This document shows positions 1 to 7,734 of a stretch of 64,000 nucleotides of DNA, piece after piece. Source of the DNA: Thermothielavioides terrestris NRRL 8126 (lineage: Eukaryota > Ascomycota > Sordariomycetes > Sordariales > Chaetomiaceae); contig NC_016461.1 of assembly GCF_000226115.1 (NCBI RefSeq), forward strand, positions 2,356,001-2,420,000, written 5' to 3'. Under the pieces are notes generated by a model. The model saw only the letters and a program-made list of their open reading frames with translations. It ran no database searches and had not been told where the DNA came from. The position numbers and the translations under genes were made by a program. Positions within the stretch are counted from its first letter, which is position 1, and every line of letters begins with the position of its first letter.

Positions 1-1742
1 TCGACACTAGGCTTGAACCTATGATTAAAGTGAGTTTTGGATCGACCCTTCTCAACATGACTTACTTGAAGTTGCTAGTGATGCATGGAACACGTTCCCT
101 TTTCCGAGGCATCGCCAGTGTGGAAAAGATTGACCCAGTCATTGAGCCGACATCGTCTGACGAGCAACGAGGCGTCCGCTTGCTCTATCGTGCTTGAGTT
201 GCTGGAGCGTGGGCCTATCACTGACGCACATTCATCCCCCAGATATTGTGGGAGCGGTGGGCCGTTTTGAGGCCATGAGGTTAGTCTACTCCCTGGTTAA
301 TCACATAGTTGCCAACAAGACGCGTCCTCTTCGTCTACTTCATCTGAGGTGCTGATCATGATCGTCGTACAAAGTGACTCTGCACAGTGAGTGGACCGCA
401 CTTGCAACTCCTTTGATCTACCGCTGTTCCTGTACTGATATCTTTCGCCGACCGAGGGGCCAAGCGTAACACGGAGAGCGGGAGCTGCGGCCATCTTCAG
501 GGGCAAAGGAGCAAGTCATACACGCAAGTAATGGAGGGTATAGAGAGAACTGCTGGGTCTGCCTGGCGCAACGAACTCGAAGAACACGAACTGGTGCAGT
601 GGTGAGAAGTGTGCGCAAACATGGTATGGCACGCAGCAGTCTAGTGCAGTTTTGCGGTTTTACCTTCCAAACCTGTGTAGGACAGCTGTTTTGTGCTGTT
701 GAGGTAGGTATCGCAAGAGTCTTGCTGCCGAGCTTCAACTGCAAAGTCAAAGGTCGCAATGGACCAGATGCAGATGGTCACGAACAGAACCTTGAAGCGG
801 GTCGCCTGAATTGAACTCTGCCTTAAAGGTACCTGAGGGATCAATCACTTCCAGGTTTGTCAAGCCAGGCAGCCAACCAGCATCAGCTGCCTTCATGGGC
901 TGCCTCATTGCAGTTCAAGTTCTGCCCCACTATCAGCTGTCAGAGCTGAGCTCCAAGGCGCCGCCCGGGCACAAAATGTTATCAACAAGTACTATACTCC
1001 GTGCACCTCGTCTCTTACCTGTGGTGTCGAAGAACATGACTTACACAGTAGATTGTAGTTAGGTAGGTAGCTAATGAAGCTGATTTGAATATAAACTCGG
1101 TTGTTGCCTGCATCCTGTTCACCGAGAATGGACTGCGCATCACACTTCACAACCGAATCGGCAAGTTTAGGGGTAGCCGCATGAAATCAAGCCGTCAAGC
1201 TGCCTTATGCGTGATGCTGATGCTGCACAGTCTATCGCGGACTCCGTAAACAAGCAGTTGCATATTCGCTCACGGCATGTATCTCGGTGTTCATTCGAGA
1301 AAGGCTCTGCTGATCGAACTCGAGGTGGTCTCGAAAATAGGCGCCGCTCCTCAGCTCCAGTCAGCCGCTTGTTGGGACTGGAGCATGCCAATTTCCAGGT
1401 GACGTACTGGTGCTGGGTGCTGACCGGGCGTCAAAAAGCTCGTCACGTGCTGCCCCCCAGTCGGGGTCCTGCTTGAGTGGGCAGTGCCAGCCTGAATTTC
1501 ACTGGTCGCCAGCCCACGCATCCCGCCTTGCGTCGTCGCTTTGCTGCGCTTCGGCCTTGCCCCTTCCCTCATTTCCAACTTTGCATCCCCAAACCGGTGA
1601 TTTCACCCACTCCCGTCCTCTTTCCCAAAATCAAGCGATCCAACCACCTCACAAACTTCTGCACCCCGTTTTCCACCCTGCAACCTTCTCGCAAGGATCG
1701 TCACGTCAGCAATCCTGCCGACCATCTTCTAGATTCCACGAG
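1..1742. other. Left flank and upstream region of the 14-3-3 gene, no supported gene
   Basis: Only short overlapping reading frames without recognisable domains occur here. Composition is mixed until about 1,500, then becomes pyrimidine-rich, as expected for a transcript leader. A GTCACGTG octamer lies at 1442-1449. A TAGGTAGGTAG run at about 1060-1071 is of the kind seen in several other intergenic stretches of this window. I see nothing else. Confidence 0.5.
1442..1449. promoter_or_regulatory. CDEI/Cbf1-type E-box GTCACGTG upstream of the 14-3-3 leader
   Basis: Exact RTCACGTG match about 300 bp before the inferred leader-intron donor, so probably in the promoter. Function inferred from motif only. 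Confidence 0.35.
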
Positions 1743-2220
1743 GTGAGTGCTAGTTATCATCCCCTCACTTTGCTGCACCGCCAACTGTACCCGTACCGCC
1801 ACTTCTTGCGCGCTGTCGTCATTGCCGACGCGACAGGCCCCTCGCTTCCGCCCTCTGAAGACCGCTGTCGCGAATCCCACCGTCGCCTCATTCTCAAGTC
1901 CCAATTCACCAAGGGTCCAACGCAGCTTTGCCTGGATCAACTGTGCTAGACCGCGTTCCCCGAAGGATAGGGCTGCGCATCCACCCCACCTGGGGAGCGG
2001 GGAGGGCAGCCTGGCCATGAAGTCAGCAGGGCGCATTTACACCCGCACTGACAGAGCCGCTCCATTGTGGCAGCCCTGTCGGTGACAATAGCGCACCTCC
2101 GCGACTGCGCCTTTTCTGTCGTTTTCTCCATTCCGTATCTGTTTGTGCCTCGGCCACGCGTTGAGCTCGCCGAGTCACCCCGCTTCGTCCGTGCTCGAAT
2201 TGCTGACCTTGATCGCGTAG
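1743..2220 (+). other. Probable intron in the 5' leader of the 14-3-3 gene
   Basis: A strong donor (AG|GTGAGT) at 1743 follows a pyrimidine-rich leader. Just before the 14-3-3 start codon the sequence CTGAC (2203-2207) is followed 13 nt later by TAG at 2218-2220, a good branch point and acceptor pair. The spliced leader would leave 20 nt between this acceptor and the ATG at 2241. This is an inference from splice signals; no transcript evidence is available. Confidence 0.5.
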
Positions 2221-2240
2221 ATACCTGTCCACTCGTCAAA

Positions 2241-3282
2241 ATGGGTCACGAAGATGCTGTTTACCTGGCCAAGCTGGCCGAGCAGGCCGAGCGCTATGAA
2301 GGCACGTATTACGTGGATGCCGATCGCCAATCGGCCGGGGGCTGACATTCCACCCTGCCTACAGAGATGGTCGAGAACATGAAGGTCGTCGCCTCTGAGG
2401 ACCGTGATCTCTCGGTCGAGGAGCGGAACCTGCTGTCGGTCGCCTACAAGAACGTCATTGGCGCCCGTCGCGCGTCGTGGAGGATTGTCACCTCGATCGA
2501 GCAGAAGGAGGAGTCGAAGGGCAACACCGCCCAGGTCGCTCTTATCAAGGAGTACCGCCAGAAGATCGAGGGCGAGCTCGCCACCATCTGCGAGGACATC
2601 CTCGGCGTTCTGGACAAGCATCTCATCCCCTCCGCTAAGACCGGCGAGTCCAAGGTGTTCTACCACAAGATGTGAGTGCTCAACTCTCGCAGCCTGAGGT
2701 GTGTGGGTCGCCCTCTCTGACGACGACAATAGGAAGGGTGACTACCACCGCTACCTGGCCGAGTTCGCCGTTGGCGAGCGGCGCAAGGATTCGGCCGACA
2801 AGTCGCTCGAGGCCTACAAGGCTGCCACCGAGGTTGCCCAGACCGAGCTGCCGCCCACTCACCCCATCCGCCTTGGCCTTGCCCTCAACTTCTCCGTCTT
2901 TTACTACGAGATCCTCAACGCTCCTGACCAGGCCTGCCATCTCGCCAAGCAGGCTTTCGATGATGCCATTGCTGGTGAGCAATTCCACGATTTCGAGGAG
3001 GCGGATTGTTTCGCTCGCTGACCATGCCGCAATTGCAGAGTTGGACACATTGAGCGAGGAGAGCTACAAGGACAGCACCCTGATCATGCAGCTCCTGCGC
3101 GACAACCTGGTACGTGTGATGATCGCCTTGGGGGCTGTCGATGAGCGTTACGCTGATACGTGTACCAGACCCTCTGGACCTCGTCCGAGGCCGAGCCTCC
3201 GGCTGCCGCCGGCGCTGCCGACGCGCCCCAGCAGGAGGAGCCGAAGCCGGAGGCGGCTGCGGAGGAGCCCAAGGCCGAATAA
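2241..3282 (+). CDS. 14-3-3 protein (phosphoserine/threonine-binding adaptor)
   Basis: Five exons: 2241-2301, 2365-2671, 2733-2974, 3039-3109, 3169-3282, giving 264 aa, the usual family length. The protein starts [20 protein letters not shown] and carries both family signatures: [11 protein letters not shown] at about residues 41-51, which includes the phosphate-binding Lys49 with Arg56 nearby, and [20 protein letters not shown] near the C-terminus. The tail is a variable Ala/Pro/Glu-rich segment. The family forms cytosolic dimers that bind phosphorylated clients in signalling, cell cycle and metabolism. The first coding intron (2302-2364) must use a GC donor: only G|GCACGT joined to ACAG|AG restores the conserved RYEEMVENMK; the nearby GT site shifts the frame. 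A leader intron probably lies upstream. Identification is secure; which 14-3-3 paralogue it is cannot be told. Confidence 0.96.
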
Positions 3283-3711
3283 GCGGCTGTATTCATGTTC
3301 CTGGTTTCTCGGTAGTGACTACCCCGGTTTATCTTGGCAACTCCCCTGGCGGAAACGGTGTCTTTGGAGCGCGGACTGGAGATCCCTCGTACCTTTGCAT
3401 GCTTAAGGCAGATACACAGGAAGACTTGGTGGGCGGTTTATTGCGGCAGTTGAGGGCTAGATTGCGGCTTTGTGGAGGGGGCCTTTTTCCTTTCTCAGAC
3501 TGCCTGCTTCTTAGACTCCTGACTCGCGAAGATCGTCCGGACCAGAAAATAAACCCCGTTCACACATTTCATTGGCCGGATATGGCATGCAAAAACCGCT
3601 GAGATCAAGATGATGCGGATATATCCGTTTCGGTCACGCTTGTCTCACCAGCCAAGCTCGGGGTGCTTCAACCCGACGCGGCACACACAGGCGCTCTTTC
3701 TCACACAGCTG
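3283..3711. other. Convergent 3' intergenic region (14-3-3 / DPH4)
   Basis: Both neighbouring genes end here, facing each other. No long reading frame of its own and no recognisable repeat. It presumably holds the two 3' UTRs and polyadenylation signals. Confidence 0.6.
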
Positions 3712-4512
3712 TCACCTCTCATTGTTACCATCGTCTGCTGAGGTAGCACTCCAACCATCCCTACCAACCCCATCTTCCTCCTCCTGCCCATGATTATCTC
3801 CATCGCTGTCGTGGTTTCCCTCATCATCATCTTCAAGAACAGCGAAGTGGACCCGCAACCACAGACTGCAGTCCGCGCATCCCACCATCAGCTCGCCCAG
3901 GTCCGCCGCCTCCTCCAGGTCGGCCTCGGTGAAGTGGTACCCGCGCGGATTGCCGCACCGGCACGAGCGGTACCACCTCGTCATCGTCATCGTTGCCGTC
4001 GCTGCCGCGCCACCCCCGCGCCCGCTGCCATCCTCCTGCCCGCTCCTCTTCCCATCCCGATCCTCATCCCCATACCTCTCTCCGGCGCCGTCCTCGCACG
4101 CGAGATCGTCCAGGTCCACGTCCTCGATGCCCGTCTGGAACCCCGCCGACCACGCGCCGTCGCCATCCCCACTCCTCCCTCCTGTGGATGTGGATGCGGC
4201 CAGCGAGCGGTCGTAGGCGGCGCGCTGCGCCGCGCCGGAGAGCGTCGCGTAGGCCGCGGCGATCTGGTCGATTGTGAAGGTCCCTTCTTTTGTGGGTTTG
4301 GCGACGAGGCCAGGTTGGGGGTGGTAGGGGGAGGAAGGAAGGTGGTGGTGGTGGTGATGGTGTTGTTGTTGTTGTTTGGCCTTGTCGGGGTGGTGGCGGA
4401 GCAGGGCGAGGCGGTAGGCGCGCTTGACGATGGCGGTTGCGGTGGCGGGGTCCGGGGCGGAGGAGAGTGTGGAGGGGGAGAGGTTGAGGATTTCGTAGTA
4501 AGTTGGGGCCAT
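3712..4512 (-). CDS. dph4: Diphthamide biosynthesis protein 4 (J-domain plus CSL zinc finger)
   Basis: Intronless, 266 aa. Residues 1-110 form a J domain starting MAPTYYEILNLSPS with the HPD motif in LRHHPDKAKQQQQ; it is interrupted by a Gln/His-rich low-complexity insert. The C-terminal half carries the DPH-type zinc finger: CRCGNPRGYHFTEADLEEA, then VGCADCSLWLRV, with four Cys in CxC and CxxC pairs. DPH4 is a co-chaperone and iron/zinc-binding electron carrier for the first step of diphthamide formation on elongation factor 2. The Asp/Glu-rich tail is variable. An ATCACGTG octamer sits about 126 bp upstream. The combination of J domain and CSL finger is specific, so the call is firm; the low-complexity insert could be species-specific. 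Confidence 0.92.
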   Translation of the reverse strand: MAPTYYEILNLSPSTLSSAPDPATATAIVKRAYRLALLRHHPDKAKQQQQHHHHHHHLPSSPYHPQPGLVAKPTKEGTFTIDQIAAAYATLSGAAQRAAYDRSLAASTSTGGRSGDGDGAWSAGFQTGIEDVDLDDLACEDGAGERYGDEDRDGKRSGQEDGSGRGGGAAATATMTMTRWYRSCRCGNPRGYHFTEADLEEAADLGELMVGCADCSLWLRVHFAVLEDDDEGNHDSDGDNHGQEEEDGVGRDGWSATSADDGNNER

Positions 4513-5028
4513 TGTGATCTGTAGGGCAGGGGGTGGTGTTACCCCTGTCTGAGCGGGTGGTTTGGTGAGCGGTGATGGTGTCGGAGCGGATGTGCAAGTG
4601 AAAAACTGGAAAAAGATGATATGGAACTTCGGAGCTGATCACGTGCTTTGTAACTGACTGTCCTGTCTGAAAGCCCCGTCTCCTTTACTCTTGGAGATGT
4701 AGAGGACGCATCCAGCTTATAATCACGGGAAATCGACTACCCGAGGAGTCGGGGGGTTGAAGGGAACCAGACCTAGAGCGAGCTTGAGAAAGGCCAGGAT
4801 GACAGCTGCCCACTCAGGCACCGTCGCAGAGCTGAAGGGATAGCGGGGCATTAGACCAAGATTAGGGCCAGAACAACCCTGTGGCAAATAACGACGACGG
4901 CTCAAGAAGATGACTGCTCCTGCCATGCGCGGCACGAGTAGAGGCGAATCGTGGTGACCGAGAATGTTGTACATTGGTATTGGTACAGTCTAAACCCGCG
5001 CAAACTCCCGAATATGGCCGTTGGACTC
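4513..5028. other. dph4 promoter and mL59 3' region
   Basis: Both flanking genes are on the minus strand, so this interval holds the upstream region of dph4 (with the E-box-like site at 4638-4645) and the downstream region of the mL59 gene. No further gene seen. Confidence 0.55.
4638..4645. promoter_or_regulatory. CDEI/Cbf1-type E-box ATCACGTG upstream of dph4
   Basis: An exact match to RTCACGTG, the site bound by Cbf1-type bHLH proteins, about 126 bp upstream of the dph4 ATG. The match is visible; function is inferred, and such octamers are expected a few times by chance in this length of sequence. Confidence 0.35.
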
Positions 5029-5675
5029 TTATTTGGGGAACTTGCTCCAGTCCCGTTTCCCAACCTGCGAATCCCGTTAACGAGTCTGCCAGGACGGAGA
5101 GCATATGGATGCCATGGAACTCGAAACAAACCTTCTTCCATTCCTTGATGAGCTCCGGCATCGCCAACATAGCCTCTCTCCTCTTCTCCATCCTGTGGTG
5201 GGACAAGGCAGTCAGCGACTCGAATTCTCACGGCGCTCGCCAGCCGCGCGCCCCGCATTAGCACCCAAACCCAGACGTACTTGGCTTCCAGCTGCCTCTC
5301 GTGCTTGTGGCCCTTGACCTTCTGGCCCACGCCGGTACCCTTGACGCGCAGACCCAGCTCGACGCGCTTCCGTAACCTGGCCTCGGTGCCCTTGGGGGTG
5401 TAGGGCAGCAGCTCCTCGACGCCGTGCTCGCGCGCCAGCTTGACCAGCTCGGCCTGGCGCCGCAGCGAGTATTTCGGATTGTGCCACCTGCCCGTGACGG
5501 GGTGCTTCGTGGGCAGGAACGGATTCGGCGTCTCTTCTTGGTAGGCCGTCTTGTACGTCTCGGGGTCGGCGCCCGCGGGGAGGATCGAGGGCGGAGGATA
5601 CCGCGCGAGGAAGGTGCGCAGCCGCGCCGGCAGCGCCAGCGCTAGTTGTACATGCTTGGATGCTGTCGCAGCCAT
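5029..5675 (-). CDS. mrpl25: Mitochondrial large-subunit ribosomal protein mL59 (MRPL25 family)
   Basis: Three exons on the minus strand: 5281-5675, 5132-5192, 5029-5064, giving 163 aa, close to the yeast protein. The N-terminal part reads HVQLALALPARLRTFLARYP, followed by NPFLPTKHPVTGRWHNPKYS and a basic core with VKGHKHERQLEAK. Splicing at 5280/5193 joins this to MEKRREAMLAMPELIKEWKK, and at 5131/5065 to VGKRDWSKFPK and a stop, which is the typical basic C-terminus of this fungal-specific mitoribosomal protein. Without the splices the frame runs into unrelated sequence. The start lies 237 bp from the left end of the transposon relic, so the relic forms the distal promoter region. Confidence is high on family and on the three-exon model. 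Confidence 0.9.
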
Positions 5676-5910
5676 TGTTGCGCTCGGGCTGGTGGTCGGG
5701 TGTGGGAGATTGGTGCACCGGACAGGGACGGCGAGGTGGTCGGTCGCGAGACCTCGAAAAAAGTTCCCAAACCCACGTCTATCCCTAACCCTTGATGACG
5801 CCCATCCTCGCTGGGCAGGAGTTAAACTTATGGAGGTGATTTCTTGGCACCACCCTTTGACCGCCCGTGCAAGCCAAGGTTGACAGGCGGGGCCAGCTGC
5901 TGATTTAGTG
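5676..5910. other. Promoter region of the mL59 gene
   Basis: Short unique sequence between the mL59 start and the transposon relic; no reading frame of interest. Confidence 0.5.
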
Positions 5911-6019
5911 TACCTTAGCGGGGTAACCTGCTAAATTGTAAGCCAAGAGCATGCCTTACCTGGGTGTAAGCCTGGCTCCGTTTCTATGGCATAGAATCAG
6001 GATAAGCCTGATCCTGGGC

Positions 6020-7055
6020 ATAAGCCTGACGGTCCCTGACGACCCTGACAACTTTTGGCCCTGTAGTAGGGCCCTATAGGTGCCCTGGACAGATGCCTAA
6101 TAGCTTGTATAGACCACTAACCGGATACGCTGTAATTGGTGGAATACATATTGGATATACACCTATTGCGAAGCTAAATACAGTGCATCCTCCGCCGAAC
6201 TTTCTACATTTTTCCAACTGCCTATACCAAGCCTTGAACCTATGTCCTAACCTCTATAGTGGAAGCAGTAGAAGTGCAGTAGAAGCAGTGGAAGTACAGT
6301 GGAAGCAGTGGAAGTGCAGTGGAAGCTATAGAAGTATAGTGGAAGATCCGGATTATAATAGAAGATCTGGCTATATAGTGGAAGCTATAGAAGTGTAGTG
6401 GAAGATCCAGATTATAGTGGAAGATCCGAATTATAGTGGAAGATCCGGATTGTAATGGAAGATCCGGCTATATAGTAGAAGCTATAGAAGTGTAGTAGAA
6501 GATCCGGATTATAGTAGAAGATCCGGATTATAGTAGAAGATCCGGATTGTAGTAGAAGATCTGGCTATATAGTGGAAGCTATAGAAGTGTAGTAGAAGAT
6601 CTAGATTATAGTGGAAGATCCGGATTATAGTGGAAGATCCGGATTATAGTGGAAGATCTGGCTATATAGTAGAAGCTATAGAAGTATAGTGGAAGATCTG
6701 GATTACGGTGGAAGATACAGAAGTATAGTAGAAGATTAAAGATATAGAAGAGTGGAAGATACAGAAGAGTAGTAGAAGATTAAAGATATAGAAGAGTAGA
6801 AGATACAGAAGAGTAGAAGATACCTCTTCTCAAATGCACTTTCTATATTTAGTATTCTATTTACAAAGATAGAAGTTGCAACCTATTGGAAGTGCCATTG
6901 TGATAATTGGAATGGAGGTTGTAGTGTTGATACCTGCTAGACCTTCTGAAGGACACGTTGTAGACATTGGAAATTTTTGCGATATATCTTCCACCTAAAT
7001 TTGTATGTGTGTGACATCCGCGGCTGCAAGTGTTGTCAGGGACCGTCAGGCTTAT
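6020..7055. repeat. Internal inverted repeat pair (6020-6040 and 7035-7055)
   Basis: A 21-bp sequence at 6020-6040, which includes AAGCCTGACGGTCCCTGAC, occurs exactly in reverse complement at 7035-7055. The pair brackets the tandem-repeat core symmetrically inside the outer terminal repeats. It may be part of long degenerate arms of the outer element, or mark another element inside it. Confidence 0.7.
6257..6833. repeat. GGAAG-rich minisatellite with a ~97-bp higher-order period
   Basis: The basic unit is about 19 bp, of the form AGTGGAAGATCCGGATTAT with variants GATCTGG and TAGAAG. A marker variant GGCTATATAG recurs at about 6369, 6467, 6563 and 6660, that is every 96-98 bp, so blocks of about five units were duplicated together. 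The right part (6700-6833) decays to a shorter AGAAGATACAGAAGAG pattern. No convincing coding potential. It lies wholly within the transposon relic. Confidence 0.85.
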
Positions 7056-7106
7056 ACTCAGCGTCAGGGTTAGAAGCCTGTGCTAGGCTTAGGACCCTGT
7101 ACCAGG

Positions 7107-7494
7107 GTAGACGTTAAAGAGGTCCCGCCAAGACTAATTTCGGCCAATTGTCGGCTATGTTTTTACAACGTTATTACATAGCCACTATCGCTAAGGCGTT
7201 TGCTCTATTGCCAAAGGTTAGTTCGCTAGGGGTACGGGGGGCAGCGCTAGCCCCCCGCTAGTTAAGATCTAGGTTAAGGTTAGGATATGGGTTATAGTTA
7301 GGGTACGGGTTATCCTCGTTTTCTTTTTTTTCGATTTGGTTGAGGTATTGTGAAGTTGTTGTTGCGAGTCTTCGCGGTTTAACATTGTTGATGTTGCTCT
7401 AAGTCGTGGCGGTCCTGCTCATCCTTGGCAATTTGTAATTACTTGTACGCGGCAGTCTCCGAAATTAGTCTTGGCGGGACCTCTTTAACGACGA
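7107..7494. mobile_element. Nested MITE-like element, ~388 bp, with 32-bp perfect terminal inverted repeats
   Basis: The 32-bp segment at 7112-7143 (starting CGTTAAAGAGGTCCCGCC) is present exactly in reverse complement at 7459-7490. The arms extend a few bases with mismatches to about 7107 and 7494. An 11-bp direct repeat CCTGTACCAGG lies immediately outside each end (7096-7106 and 7495-7505), consistent with a target-site duplication of Mutator-like length. The right copy also belongs to the terminal arm of the surrounding element, which shows that this element inserted into it. There is no transposase gene. The family assignment is inference; the inverted and direct repeats are seen directly. 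Confidence 0.8.
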
Positions 7495-7734
7495 CCTGTA
7501 CCAGGCTTACAATTTGCTACAGTTTCCCGCTAAGGTACTCGGGTAGTGACGTACACAGTAAGCACACAGTGTTTCGTACATTCGAGCAGGTTCCCGAGAA
7601 AGTGTAACCGGACGCCATTCCGTTGCAACAGCAACACCAGCGACAACAGCGACGGCTCCGCCATCGGTTGCGCCTCTCCACAAACACGTTCGCCCTCCAT
7701 CTACGCACCCTCCACACCCGAAAGCGCCCGCGTC

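Larger units (their letters stand above)
5911..7537. mobile_element. AT-rich non-autonomous DNA transposon relic with TA-flanked terminal inverted repeats
   Basis: The outer ends are inverted copies. The left end begins CCTTAGCGGG at 5913 and the right end finishes CCCGCTAAGG at 7535; both are flanked by TA (5911-5912, 7536-7537). Further in, AATTGTAAGCC (left, 5934-5944) matches GGCTTACAATT on the right (7504-7514) at the same spacing, so each arm is about 32 bp with a diverged middle. The element is 1,623 bp between the TA dinucleotides, has no transposase frame, is much more AT-rich than its surroundings, and contains repeated TAAGCCTG motifs near its ends. The TA flanks suggest a Tc1/mariner-pogo type target duplication (inference). 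It holds a tandem-repeat core and a second, nested element. Repeat-induced point mutation may have contributed to the AT bias, but I cannot test that by eye. Confidence 0.75.

Noticed and set aside
6093..6398. 101-codon frame across the minisatellite
   Set aside because: The product is a repeat of Val-Glu/Trp-Lys-Gln units created by the tandem DNA repeat inside the transposon relic.
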